Source: Melieria omissa (taxonomy: Eukaryota > Arthropoda > Insecta > Diptera > Ulidiidae). Taken from it: a stretch of DNA of 64,000 nucleotides. The translations under genes and the position numbers were made by a program. The notes beneath the pieces are model-generated. The model was not told the DNA's origin, made no database searches, and was given only the letters and a program-made list of their open reading frames with translations. This document shows positions 48,770 to 61,330 of this stretch, in pieces. The DNA lies in contig OZ020268.1 of NCBI GenBank assembly GCA_963971225.1, positions 49,340,404 through 49,404,403 on the forward strand, given 5' to 3'. Position 1 is the first letter of the stretch. Each line of letters starts with the position of its first letter.

Positions 48770-49080
48770 AGTCTGACAGCAGTTTGGAGCTGTCTGGCAG
48801 AAGTAGCGACCAGCTCCAGTGTTTCTTTTCATATTTGGTCGATGTTGCCTGTTGTAAGGTCTCTGAACTTGTCGGAGGTTAATGAACTTGTCTAACCTGT
48901 AGAATCCCCTGAGAAGCGACCAGATCCAGTATAATTTGCCATATCTGACCCATCGGTCCGAGTTGTGTGTTGTAAGATCTCTGGAAGATCAGGAAAGAGT
49001 CTGTCAGATGGTTTTCTTGTCTTGTCTGCAGATTCTCCTAAGTAGCGACCAGCTCCAGTATAATTCTCCATGTTTCACTA
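48770..49080. repeat. About 115-bp three-copy repeat
   Basis: agcgaccagctccagt occurs at about 48805, 48918 (agatccagt variant) and 49036, each followed by ttccatatttg-like DNA and, in the first two, gttgtaaggtctctg. A weaker AT-rich duplication (ttcaaatgaatttttatatt) precedes it at 48180-48600. Confidence 0.75.
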
Positions 49081-50744
49081 ATCAATTATTGTTGTCCATT
49101 TTTAGGTTCTAGTGAACCTAAAAGTATACATTTTCCAAAAAAAAAAAATTAAAGAAAAACATTTTAAATTTTATATTCTTAACCTTTTAACGCTCTTTTC
49201 AAGCGAGATGTACCCAACTAATCTCCATCCCAAGTCTTCACACCTACCCAACAAAAACTTATCAGTAAAGCATACTTTGCTATTAATGCCAACAACTGGC
49301 GTGCCTAAACAATACAGCAACAACAACAACAACATTCTACATAACAAAGTTGCCAACAGAACTTTGACAACTTTTCGGCATTTAAAGTTGGCCCGTTTTC
49401 CCTTAACCCTCTGACAGCAACAGCACCCTCAGCACTGACACTGGGGCGCTACAGTGCCACCGCTTTTCCCCTGCCAGCAGCTGCTTGCGCTCTCATTCTC
49501 TCCTTCTTCTTCTTCTTGTACACTTTCCGGTAATGAATGCTTTTTGAAATTGAAAATTCCAACAAGTTTTGGCTGCATAGAAAATATGAAAATTGTCACA
49601 TTTAATATGCATTTCAGTGTAGAACAATGCGCCCACTTTCTCTGCACCCTACTTCTCCCACTTCAGCATCACAGTTGTGTTGTTGTTGTGTTGCTGTTGA
49701 GTGTCCTTTCAATTTGCATATTCACCATTTTGTAGTTTATCTGACACCAGGGAAATTTTGTTGCAAACGGCACTTGTTGGTCATTTGTTTGAACGTTGTT
49801 GTTGTTGGGAATTTTATATCTTATTTTATTTGAATGTTTTGGAGTTCATTATGTGTGCACTTTTTTTCTCTGCATTATTTTTAAAACAATTTTTTTTTAT
49901 TTTTACCTTCAAGAAAAATGGGCATTTGGGAAATGCGTAACAATGGTCTGTGGTTTCCGACGTGTTTTGTGTTAATAAATTTTGCCAAAGTGGAATTTTT
50001 TCTGAGAGTCAACTTGCAGTTGGCATTCATTCAAAAGATAATATAAGCTGTGCTTTTAGAACTAATTTCTAGGGCTTTAAGAGGACTGACAGAGCATTCA
50101 GAGATTGAAGGATACAGTGCCCTTTTTAGGTGTTTAGCTTAGTAGTTTAACTCTAGAGATCAAATGGAACTTTATGAGACATAAGAGAGCTGTAAGAAGT
50201 CTAAGGGAGCTGTAATTGCTCTGTAATTGAGGTTAAAAGAGTTGTTAAGGGTTTAATAAAGTTGATAGAAATTTTATAGACCGGTAAGAGAACTAATGGA
50301 GCTTCAAGTGATCTCAACAGTGGTCTAAGAGAGAGTTGTAAAAAGTCTAATAAAGCTGATGGAGATTAAATAGATGTGTAAGAGAACTAATGCAGCTTCA
50401 AGTGGTCTCAAAAATGGTCTAAAAGAGAGTTGCAAAATGTCTTAAAAAGTTTACAGAGATTTAATAGATCTGCAAGAGAACTAATGGAGCTTCAAGTGGT
50501 CTGGCATAGTTTTGAGAGCTGTCATAAAGCTTTAAGTGGTCTACTAAAGCTGTAAGTGATCTCAGAGAGCTGTTAGAGTTCCAGGAGGCCTTTAAAAGGT
50601 TCAATAAACTTGTCAGGTCTAATCATAGAAAGTTAGTTTGTAGAAAGTTTAACTTCAGAGCTTTAATTAATTTATTAATTAGCTTCAGAGATCTAATGGA
50701 GCTTTATGTTACATAAGAGAGCTTTAAGAAGTCTAAAAAAGCTA

Positions 50745-51309
50745 CAGGGTAGGCCATTTAAAGTGGAAGGCCATTCTTGTTTTTGAAAAAAAGAGGGAAA
50801 AAAATGTTTTTTTTTATTTTCATCTCGATATTCATTTATTTTGGTCCAAGGAGAAATTTTCTAGTTAGTTTTTGAAAACGATATCGCGTAAATGGCCACC
50901 ATTAGCTTTGGCCGCAAAATGTGCCCTTTTTTCGGCATTTTCCATCACTTTTGCCAGTGTATCGGCCGATATGGCTCTTATTTCGCGGCGTATGTTGGCT
51001 CTGAGTTGTGCTAGTGTCCTTGGCTTGTTGGTGTCCTTGGACTTCAAGTAGCCCCATAAAAAAAAGTCTGGCGGCGTCAAATCGGGTGATCTCGGTGGCC
51101 ACTCATAATCGCCGTTTGGTTTTCACAATCGAGAAGTTATTTTGAATGTAAAGCTGAACAATTTCAGCACGTTCTTTTGGAGTGTACTGTTCCATGGTAT
51201 AAATTGTCTTGGAATGACGCTTCCAACGCGCTATGTCATTAGTCGATCTGACAGCTCTGTCAAAAGTTATAGGGTTACCAGATGCTTCCACTTCCAATGG
51301 CCTACCCTG
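50745..51309 (-). mobile_element. Internally deleted mariner/Tc1-superfamily element with TA target duplication
   Basis: The element is flanked by TA on both sides (50743-50744 and 51310-51311). Terminal inverted repeats of about 26 bp start CAGGGTAGGCCATT at both ends and continue with AGTGGAAG, with about three mismatches. Read on the minus strand, the N-terminal transposase start MEQYTPKERAEIVQLY runs to KTKRRL. It jumps directly to DYEWPPRSPDL followed by TPPDFFLWGYLKSK, in another frame. So most of the DNA-binding and catalytic core is missing, but the region of the last catalytic Asp and the C-terminus remain. It is non-autonomous, and it interrupts a tandem array (about 50050-51800) that resumes on the other side. 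Confidence 0.88.
50865..51297 (-). pseudogene. Remnant mariner-type transposase gene
   Basis: Two pieces of one gene: the N-terminus at about 51192-51103, ending in TGA, and the C-terminus at about 51110-50865, ending ...GGHLRDIVFKN. They meet at one internal deletion. The C-terminal frame reads through TPPDFFLWGYLKSK and the family-typical LRANIRREI. It cannot make an active enzyme because the DDE core is absent. Confidence 0.85.
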
Positions 51310-51992
51310 TATAACTGCTCTTGAAAAGTTGGTTGAGTAGAGCTCTCAGTAGTCCGAGATCCAATAGAGTTGACAGAGAGAGTCTAAAAGAGTTGTAAAG
51401 GGTCTCATAAGGCTGACAGAGAATTAATGAAGCTGTAAGAGAAGTAATGGAGCTTCAATTGGTCTCGCAGAGTTAAGTGAATTGAGTTAGAGTTGAGCTG
51501 TAAGTGATCTAAGAGAGCCATTAAAGTTCCAAGAGGGCTTTTAGAGTTTCAATAAATCTGTCAGAAGTGTAACCAGAAAAAACTGTTGGATGTCTAACTT
51601 AGTAATTGAGCTCCAAAGATCTAATGGAGCTTCAAGAGATCTTATGAAGCTTCAAGTTATTTAATAAAGCTTCAAAAATTCCAATAAAACTTTATTAGAA
51701 GTCTAAGAGAGCTTTAAGTGGTCTAAACGAGTTGTTAGGGATTCAGTAGTACTAACAGAGGTCCAGTTGAGTTTAAAGCGATCAAATTTAGCTTCAAGTG
51801 TCCTCGCAGTGTGAAATATATTTAAAAATGTATTCTTTTATATATTAAGTAAAACAAAATTTATATTTATTCTTATATAACTTTTAATAGGATTTTTTCA
51901 ATTAATTAAATAATTAATTTTTTTATTTTTTATTTGAAATTTTTACAATTCTTCAAATATCTAATTTTTGTATTTTTTTATTTTTTTTACAG

Positions 51993-52019
51993 TTACCGCA
52001 AAGAACACGACACAATCAG
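51993..52019 (+). CDS. 27-nt microexon, in phase with the 20117-20970 exon
   Basis: A long pyrimidine tract ending ttttttttacag precedes it, and CAG|gtgagtaag follows. After the phase-2 donor at 20970, its first T completes a Gly codon; it then encodes YRKEHDTI and ends two bases into an AGN codon. Entry and exit phases are both 2 and the length is a multiple of 3, so the exon can be included or skipped without changing frame. The charged peptide contrasts with the S/T/A/Q-rich exon before it. The joined reading is SSTSYFGYRKEHDTI. It may be tissue-regulated like many microexons, but that is inference. Confidence 0.7.
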
Positions 52020-54078
52020 GTGAGTAAGTTGAACTAGTTTGATTTTGTTTGTCAACTCATTGACCCAGAGGCCCAAATCAATTTTCTTCACCTGTTCGGC
52101 GCCTTTCAACACACCGCAACCCTTTGACCAAAGGGTAGTTTTTCCACAGTTCACTGTTCACCTTAGAGCAACCAGCAAAACTAACTTTTAGCAGTAATAC
52201 AAAATGAATGCGGGTCAAATGGCAGGCCGACTAGTGGTCACTGGCAGCGTCATTTGGGGTTGGCGCACTTCCTTTGCGCTAAGCCGCCGTATCAGAGCGT
52301 AAACCTTAAAGCTTTTCGAGCACGAAACCAAAAACCAGACCGCAGCACAGTTTGCCACGCACTAAATACACTAAAGTCTATAAAAAATACCAACAAAATT
52401 CGCTTTAATCCTCGCATCCGTTTCGGTTCGCTTTGGTTGCAGCGCGACTAAAGTAATTTGTTTTCTTTTCCGCTTTGAATTGTGCCTTTGCTTCCGTTGC
52501 CATGCGAAAAAAAGGGGAGAATCGACAAAGAAAAAACATAAAATCGAAAAATATCAAAATACCAAAAATAAAAAAACCAAAGATTTACACCACTGTGCGC
52601 GTTCCTTCTCTTCCTTTCGATTTTTGCTTTCATTTTGGTTCGGTGGGCTGAGTAATGGATTAGATTTCGCCCTGTCGATAGTGTAGCGCTTCAATTGTTG
52701 TTGTTGTTGTTGCTGCAATTTGTCCCTTTCCATTGGCGTTGAGCTCACGATTTGCCGTTGTGCTCTATTTGTTTTCCCTGCCTTGGTTGCGTCCATGGAG
52801 CCCGTCGCCCAACTACGGTGCAGTCCATTAAGGTGGCGCAAGGAAGCTGGACGCGCGCTTACCTGATGCTAAATTTATTGTTGTTGTTGTTGTCGTTGTC
52901 AGTTTTGGTGTTTAAACGTTGTTTAACATGCGTTTTAATGTGACCCCTGTGGGCTCGTAAAATTTGCTGGTGCGGGAAGAGACGACGAGTCATCGCAGAC
53001 TTGGAGTGAGTGGGAGGGTGAACGGCGCAATGTCCTGGCTGGTTCGATTGATTTTGTTAAATTTTTTCCTTTGATGCTTTCGATTTTATGGCACAATGAC
53101 AAACAAAAATGGTAGCACAAGGCTGAGACAGTTTTTCTTTGGAAAAGCAGAAAATCGTCAGCAGGACAATGACCCGGTTGAATATTTTTTCTGAAAGTTT
53201 TCAAAAGAATTAGATTTTATTAAGGTTTATCAATTGAATTGAACTGCTCACTTTAACTAAAATTAACTAATTCATTTTTTGAGTCAATTCATTTTCACAT
53301 AATTTTAATTACAAATTTATTTAGTTATTAAAATCATAATAATTCATTTTAAGTTTAAACTAGTAATTTCCAGTTTTTTTTTCATTTGAAAATGCATTTA
53401 TTTATTGATTTAAGGTATTTGTTGATTTGATTAAATTGTAATTCCACTTGAACTCAAACATTGTTCATCAACTTTAAATCAATTTCCCTTAAAATGAACC
53501 CAAATCATTGTCAAAATCTATCGGCATCTCGCATCTACAGCTCAATATTTCATAATATTTTATAACAAAGCAGCAACAACAACAATCACCAGACAAAGAG
53601 TAAAATAATAACAAAAAAACCATGCATAAAACAAACAACAACAACAACAAAGAAACAGGAAATTACACAGTTTCCGTAGACGACTACTCAATGTTCCACT
53701 TACAACAACGAAAATTGTGAAAGCGAAACGAAGTAAAGCACCTGACTGCGCCGGAAGCGGAAGTAAAGTGTTACGGTTTTATCTATAAAACCAACAATGG
53801 CTGCATGGATGAGCTGAAAAACTGGAGTAGGCAAAAGTAAACAATAACCGTTGCAAGAAGAAAAGCAAGAAATCGAAGGAAAAGTTTTAGCTGAGCTGAG
53901 ACTACAAAAGGCAAGAAAATGGCTGTGGAGGGCAGAGTGAACAAGTTGAAGTTTAGATAGGAAAAATTTTGAAAAAAATATAAAATATGAAAAATCATAG
54001 GTTGCAATTTGTAGAATTTTGCAAATTAAAAATTTCTACAGATAGTTGATTTTCCATTTATTAGGTAGTTTACAAACG
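52020..54078. other. Downstream intron, nothing coding supported
   Basis: After the microexon donor the DNA is intron-like. 52680-52720 and 52880-52900 contain TTG runs, and 53570-53660 contains CAA runs. Several frames over 60 codons exist but none has paired splice sites or a recognisable product. Confidence 0.5.
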
Positions 54079-54880
54079 CTAAGACTAAGACTAAGACTAA
54101 GACTAAGACTAAGACTAAGACTAAGACTAAGACTAAGACTAAGACTAAGACTAAGACTAAGACTAAGACTAAGACTAAGACTAAGACTAAGACTAAGACT
54201 AAGACTAAGACTAAGACTAAGACTAAGACTAAGACTAAGACTAAGACTAAGACTAAGACTAAGACTAAGACTAAGACTAAGACTAAGACTAAGACTAAGA
54301 CTAAGACTAAGACTAAGACTAAGACTAAGACTAAGACTAAGACTAAGACTAAGACTAAGACTAAGACTAAGACTAAGACTAAGACTAAGACTAAGACTAA
54401 GACTAAGACTAAGACTAAGACTAAGACTAAGACTAAGACTAAGACTAAGACTAAGACTAAGACTAAGACTAAGACTAAGACTAAGACTAAGACTAAGACT
54501 AAGACTAAGACTAAGACTAAGACTAAGACTAAGACTAAGACTAAGACTAAGACTAAGACTAAGACTAAGACTAAGACTAAGACTAAGACTAAGACTAAGA
54601 CTAAGACTAAGACTAAGACTAAGACTAAGACTAAGACTAAGACTAAGACTAAGACTAAGACTAAGACTAAGACTAAGACTAAGACTAAGACTAAGACTAA
54701 GACTAAGACTAAGACTAAGACTAAGACTAAGACTACGACTAAGACTACGACTAAGACTAAGACTAAGACTAAGACTAAGACTAAGACTAAGACTAAGACT
54801 AAGACTAAGACTAAGACTAAGACTAAGACTAAGACTAGGACTAGGACTAAGACTAAGACTGACATTCAGACTAAGACTAA
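54079..54880. repeat. (CTAAGA)n hexanucleotide satellite, about 133 units
   Basis: The first about 656 bp (54079-54734) are perfect, near 109 units. Interruptions cluster only at the right end (ctacga at 54734 and 54746, ctagga at 54836-54845, then gacattcaga). All six frames are open or nearly so, giving Leu-Arg on the plus strand and Val-Leu on the minus strand; these are not genes. The minus-strand form is (TCTTAG)n. Confidence 0.98.
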
Positions 54881-55699
54881 CTCATTCTTACTTCTACTAT
54901 TAATTTGAAAATCTGGACTTTACCTTGAAATGCGGCCTTAAGAATATCTCTTACAGTGTTTCGTTTAAAAAGCAATACCAAAAAAATGTCCTCATGTTGC
55001 ATCGGCAGGCAATAAATACGAGCGCCTCCTCGCAAAATGGCGCCCTGTGTTGAAGCACAAAAACGTGTCGCAAACGTATAACTATTCGTTTGTCTGTGCA
55101 AACAGTTGGCTTATGTTCTCTGCTAGTCTCAGAACTGAACGGCAGTTCGCATCAGGTGCAAATAACAGACACCGAGTTCGAGCCGCAAATGACTGGCAGG
55201 AGTTGAAGGTGTCGCCATAAAACAGTTTTATGCTTTAAAACAAAATTCAGAAAAACACGGAAACGTTATTTCGTTCGACAACTCCCACACGTAGTTGTTG
55301 CACATGAAGCCTAAAAGTATGCTAAACTGCTATACGGAAGAAGAAAAAACTAAGCAACAACAACAACGACGCCTATAAATCTAACGCGTGTGCTGTGTGT
55401 TGAATGTACTCGTGTACACAGCCATAATGACAAGTCTGGCGCGGCAAACATTTACCGCTAACATTTCTATAGCCTACAGTGAGGCGTTCGGGCATATTGA
55501 CTTTAATGTAGGATTTTTAATGTATTGAAGAAGGTCTGGCTGGCTAAAAAAAACTTTAAACACTAACTAAATTCAATAAGCTGTCTTCAGTTTGCTTGTG
55601 TATCCATTAATTTTGTTCTTCGAGCGTCTGTCCGTCCACGGGCATATACGCATTTAAGAAACCTATCGAAGAAGTTGAGTTATCACAAAAATATTTGGT

Positions 55700-56310
55700 A
55701 TGAATATTGCGGAGATTATAGTTATAAATTGTTCAACAAATTATTTTGTTCTGTCCACTTTTATTCTTTATTAAATTCATTAGGTAGGGTTTCCTAATCA
55801 GACCTTTTTTAAGTATGAAAATTTTCATGTTAGCTAAGAAATTCTGCTTGTTTATAACTTTTAAATTAAAATTAGTAAAATAAGTGGTAGTGAGCTATTT
55901 TTGATCCACTTTGAAATAGGGTTGCCATATAAAAAAAATTGTTAATATAAAAAAATTGTCATATAAGCTGAGAAGTTCTACTTGTTTATAACTTTTAACA
56001 ACTGGAAATTAGTCTACGATACTGCTTAACCTTTTGTGCGTAAAATTAGTGCTGTGGGCTATGATCCGTGCACTTTGAAATAGGGTTGCTATATAAGACA
56101 ACTTTTTAATATAGGAAAATAGTCATATTAGCTAAGAAATTCTACACATTTATGACTCTTTTTTCAAATGAAAATGAGTATCCGGTGTGCACTAACTCCT
56201 TGTGCGTAAAACTAGCTAGTGGGATATATTTCACCTACTTTTAAATAGAGTTGCCATATAAGACAACTTCTTAATATATGAAAATTGTCACATTAGATAT
56301 TCAGCACATT
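55700..56310. repeat. About 130-150 bp tandem repeat, about four copies
   Basis: ctttgaaatagggttgccat, gctaagaaattctacttgtt and tataacttttaa blocks recur from about 55800 to 56290. Confidence 0.8.
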
Positions 56311-56424
56311 CATTAATTTTGTTTACATTTTTTTAATTTATTACTATGATATATTCTAACTTATCACAAAGTTTTTCATACGTTAGGTAAGATCAAGCTG
56401 GCAGTCTCTGGACACATTTATCTC

Positions 56425-56500
56425 ATTGTGTCTCCACAATTCCACCCGAACTGGGAATCGAACCTAGAGCCTCTGATATAAACCACAATCAAAAAATTAA
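56425..56500 (-). mobile_element. tRNA-derived SINE, truncated copy
   Basis: The minus strand carries agaggctctaggttcgattc followed by ccagttcggg, the same B-box segment as the copies at 24030 and 41850. The 5' half is eroded. Confidence 0.6.
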
Positions 56501-58490
56501 AAAAATTCTATTCAAAGAATCCTATTAAACCTGTAACAATCATTTGCCAAGTAAGATAAGTTTTTCAGTGCAAGATCGTAGAGCATAAAACAACCTTTAG
56601 AGACCAACTAAAACACTTGAGTTTGTTTACATTTTTAACTTGCAAAGCGGCTAGAAAATGCAAAAAAATTTATGTTTTAACAAGCAAGTTTTTTCCCCAG
56701 ACTTCATGAACATTTAAGTTTTTTGTTTTGTTTTTGTAAATTGATGCGCCTCTGTGATGTAAACAACCACAAAAACGTGTCATAAATGCGCATAAGGACA
56801 CCTGTACTGGTACAATAAAAAAGTTTAAGTTTAACGGCGTTTTGCCGTTGCAGAGCGCGTGAACATTTTAGTTGGCGAAGCTTTTCTACTGGGCAGAGAT
56901 GGGCTGTGGCTCTGTCTGCAGCTTCATTTCGCCCCCAGACGTGTGTTTTATTCTATTACCAGACCGTGTCGTATCGTTGCGAAAACACTTTACGAGCAGC
57001 CTTACTCCTTTCTGGTTGCTTTGCTCGCTTCTTTTTCTATCCTCGCTGCTCTTTTATGCTGATTTCTCGCGCTTGTTTTGTTTTGTTGATGCTTTTTATT
57101 TGTTTCTTCGGAATGAGGGCCAATATTTTAGTTTTTACAATACTAAGAAATCATGTTACATGCACTGCTGCTGGTTTGCATGATTTATATTTGTTGTTGT
57201 TCTTGTTAAAGTTGGCCATATTTAGTTTAAAGAGTAAGCTTTTGGAAAAATCTGTTGACTAAACATTCAATCGAGTGTTTTTACTTTTAAAAGTCCTCGT
57301 AAAAGTATGACAACTTTTACCATCACTAGCGTCCATGTTAAGTAATGCATTTTTTAATATATTTTCATTTTCCCTTTCCCACTTAGGGACCTCATTTACT
57401 TCAATAACTAAATCACACCGAAACAATATCGACGCACATTTACTTAATGAAATGGAAAATCCCCAAAACAATGCAACTTTGAACATTCCCCCTTCAAACC
57501 GCTTTCAACCCTCCACAAAATGACGTTTAATTTATTAGCATATAAAGAGTGTGAAATTTAAATAAATGTCTGCCAAAGTTATATTTTTTCTCTCCCTACT
57601 TACGCATTGCTTCATACGCTCGCAATGTACAGCTGCCAATTTACATTGGCCCCAAAAACTATGCAACACTTTTTGCCACATTGTAAATGGCTCCATTGCG
57701 GTGCCATAAAGCGAAAGCATTTATATGCCACAAATGGCATAAAATCAACCAAATTACAGTCCACAGTACAAAGCAGAAACCAAAAAACAAAACAAACGAC
57801 GCAGCCTAAAAGTATGCAAGGCAAAATATTGCAATTTATGCAAACGCATTTCAGCAGCAGAGTGTTGAATGGACTGAAGCAATTCACACCCAATGCGTTC
57901 ACATTGGTTGGCCATGGCTGTGATTTTTCAGCATTTCGCTTTGCTTTGTAGTGTTGGCTGAATTTTAATATTTTTGGAATTTTTTTTTATTTTTTTTTGC
58001 TATTTACTTTATGAATTTCACACTTTGTTTGCCTTTGCATTGCAATGAAGCAATGAAAATTCCAACAAAAGTAAGAACAAAAATCATAAAATACCTTGAC
58101 GCCAACTGGAATAAAAATATGTTGAATAAATGTTTAAGTAGCTAGAACCGGAAGTTGATGGTTGGCTGGGGGCAGCTGGCCATTGCTGGCTGTTGGTGTC
58201 CCACTGCTTTGCGGATGTTGAATGTGCGTCTGGCTGGAGATTTTTCCCCCATTTTGGCTGTTTCCCCTTTTTCGTTGACATTTTTTTTGTGTTCATTTGT
58301 GTGCGTTGCCACTTTCGTTTCAATTGTTTTGACCGAACATAAGCAAAAAGGGAAACGTCGCCAATGCTTGAAGTGTTGGGAAAAGTTGTTAAATATGAAA
58401 ATTGGCTGTTAGCGTTTAACACTAAATGCAAAGTTGAAGTAAAATGTGAGCAGAGTAAATGGTTTCGGCCAGAAGGGTGTCACGTGTTGG
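56500..58490. other. No supported gene
   Basis: Ordinary AT-rich fly non-coding DNA with a GC-richer patch at 56850-57060. Overlapping frames on both strands (about 56859-57262 and 57607-57951) lack splice support and familiar domains. Confidence 0.5.
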
Positions 58491-58499
58491 AGATTTTCA

Positions 58500-60240
58500 A
58501 GATTTTGTAATGAATTCTTTAATATTTATTTAAAAAATTGTACAAAATAAAGATTGAAAAAATTGAAAATTATTTAAAATAAAAATCAACTGAAGCAATT
58601 TAATTTGTTTCTTTCAGATGAAATTTTTCTTAAAAGGAAATAAATCTAAAAGTTTTTTTGTTCATTGACAACAATTTTTAAAGAAGAATATTAAAACAGA
58701 TTGAAAAATGTTAAACAAAATATTAAAAATTACTTAAAATATAAAATAAATTCTCATAAACAAACTAAAGCATAGTTTTTGTCAAGTTTTTTTTTTAAAT
58801 ATTTTTCAAAGAAAGTAAGAAGTGCACAAAATAAACCAAAAAAAAACCGAAAAAAATAAAACAGTTATTACATAAAAAAAAATTATACAAATATGAAAAC
58901 GTTTTCTCGTAAGTTAAATTTATATTAATTTTTTTTGATTACAATTTAAAAAAATTTCCAAAGTGTAAACAAAAAGTAAAACAAAAAAAAGGAAATAATC
59001 TTTAAAGTAAAAAATATTGTATAAAAATATATCACAGAAATAATAATGTAATAAAAAATTGTTTTCACTATCAAACTAAAGCAACAAACAACCAAACTAA
59101 AAAAATATATCAACTGTAAAATGTAAACAAAATTTGTCATAAACAAACTAAACTATATGTAGTTTATATAGTTTTTGGTTTTTGAAAAAAATTTTCGAAA
59201 AAAAAATCTAAAAAAGAACAAAAATCGCACTAAATAAAACAAAATTATTACATCTATTTAAGAAATAACAAAATTTGTCTAATACAAATTTTAAAGCATT
59301 TTTTTATGTTCTGCGATAACAATTTTCATAAAAATTAAAACGCGAAAAAAAAGAAAGAAAGAAAAAAAGAAAGAAGAAAAGAAAATTTTTAACAAATAAA
59401 AATCAAATAAAAAAATATGTATTTAATGTAAAATGTAAAACAATTGTTCCTATAAATAAAATAAACCAATATTTTTATTTTGTTCTTTGCTAACATTAAA
59501 AAAAAAATAAACAGTATAACAAAAAGTGAAAAAAGGATCGGAAAAAATTAAAAATTTAAACAAATTAAAAAAAAAAACACAAAAATAAATTTTACTAAAT
59601 ATTAAAAAAGTTTTTCTAAACACACTAGAACAATATTTTTATATACTTTGATATTTGTAGGAAAAATTCAAAACATTAAGTTAATTAAAAAAAATTAAAT
59701 ACCTAAAAATTTCCTAATAAACAAAGTAATAGGAATGGGAATTTTCTGTGATGGGAGTTTTCATAAAAAGTATAGTTAAGCAAATGTTTAGGCAAGAATC
59801 TAAAAAAATAAAAAAAAATTATGAAATTAAAAAATAAAAAAAATGTTTTCTAAACAAACAACCAAAACAATATTTGGTTTGTTCTTGAAAAAAAAAATAA
59901 TAAAAAATAAAAATAATTCAAAATTTAGGAAAATTTCATTCAAAAATTTCATTAAAAAAAAAATAAAAATTAATAAACAATGTAAAATTGTTTGATAAGC
60001 AAACTAAACCAATATTTTTGGTTTGTTTGCTGTTGAAAATGTTAAAAGATTAAAAAAAAAAATTTGAAGAAAGATTCTGAAAAACAAACAATTTATTAAA
60101 TAGAAAAATAAAAAAATTATTTAATATAAAAAAAAGAAAATTTTCTTCTAAAAAATTCAAGCCAATATTTTTATTTTGTATTTTTTCTTATTTTTATTAT
60201 TTTGTATTTAATAACAATTTTCAAAAAAATTAAAAAATGC
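58500..60240. repeat. Very AT-rich degenerate array
   Basis: Loose units of roughly 100-150 bp recur many times, with aaacaaactaaaccaatatt, tttttggtttgttc and long A runs. GC content is exceptionally low across 1.7 kb. No gene. Confidence 0.65.
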
Positions 60241-61189
60241 CTAAGAAATCTTTCAAAATCCTACCATTACTTTTTTAATACTTTGCATAAATTCATTTCA
60301 ATAAATCATAACTTAAGCACTTCTACGCTCACTTAAATTTTATTTGAACCTAACAAAGACCTCAAAGTCACTTTCATTCACATCATTTTGCCATAATTTT
60401 CCGCTAAGCAACTTTTTTCTATTATCAACTTTTTGAATTCACCACACCAAACTGCCGCTTGTGGCCGCCATTGCCCGCTCAATTGACTGCCAAATTGAGC
60501 GTAATCGCATTTAAACATATTTTTCAGCATTTTTTATTGCATTGGATTTTATTGTGTTTGCAATTTTTACAACATTATACAACTAGGCCAATTTTGGGCC
60601 GGACGAATACAACCTTTTACAATGACCCCCCTGCACGCACGCTTCGTTGAAGAGCAAATACGGAATACAATTTAAATTCAATAAAATTATATTTGTCAGA
60701 TGGTTGGAGTTGGAGTGCGGCGGCCGGACTGGGTGACTTGTTTGGGTGCTACACTGAAAGCGGAATATAGATAGATGGATTGAGAGAATTGGGTGCGTAT
60801 AGAAACCATGTAGGAAATGGGAGTTCCTTAAGCAGAAGAGAGTGTTCCTGAGGAGCGCATTAGTCTTGAGGCTCCTGAAATGCGAGAAGACAGAAAAAGA
60901 AAGGTTCTAAACGTATTCAAGTAGTAAAAGATGTGTAGGTAATAAGGATTTATTCCTTCTCTAACCAAAGCATCCTAATAGAGATCGTAGAATACAATAG
61001 AATTTGATGGGGTTTGTTGCACTGAGACCAGGATTGACCGCCTACAACTTCCATCGACATGGACGCTAAGTCCATTTCCTATTAGGGAATGGATTTTAAA
61101 CAGATTAGGATTTAGAGACATTAAAAGTGCTGTAAGCTTTTGACAGAGTAAAGGTGTCATTGAGAAAACGTGGAGTATTTTTCCTAGCA

Positions 61190-61330
61190 AGGTCCTATGA
61201 AGCTATATAACTATGATAGGACCCATCATCTTCTATGTCCTGTGGAGCTATACAACTGTGATAAGATTCATCATCCTCTAGGCATCGATGGTCTGGATGA
61301 ACAGACAAAAATAAGACATCTTCTAAAACT
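61190..61330. repeat. Short two- to three-copy repeat of about 55 bp
   Basis: tcctatgaagctatataact and tcctgtggagctatacaact start similar segments containing gataRgaYYcatcatcYtct; a third, weaker copy ends near 61330. Confidence 0.65.

Larger units (their letters stand above)
50050..51800. repeat. Degenerate GAGCTGTAAGAAGTCTAA array, split by the mariner element
   Basis: Blocks agagagctgtaagaagtcta, atggagcttcaagtggtctc and gttgtaaaaagtctaataaa recur throughout 50050-50742 and again from 51312 to about 51800. The clean split dates the mariner insertion after the array. Confidence 0.75.
20971..51992 (+). other. 31-kb intron of the plus-strand gene
   Basis: Bounded by gtaagtgg at 20971 and ttttttttacag at 51992. 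No other exon could be supported inside. Contents are repeats listed separately, plus plain AT-rich DNA at about 22080-23980, 26480-28750, 31000-32170, 35240-37290, 38540-39230, 42500-44070 and 49090-50040, where I see only short TTG/CAA, CT and AT runs. Unseen exons or nested genes remain possible. Confidence 0.55.

Noticed and set aside
54026..54903. Two very long frames (279 and 285 residues) of repeating Val-Leu or Arg-Leu
   Set aside because: They are translations of the (CTAAGA)n satellite; hexamers keep all frames open. No real protein.
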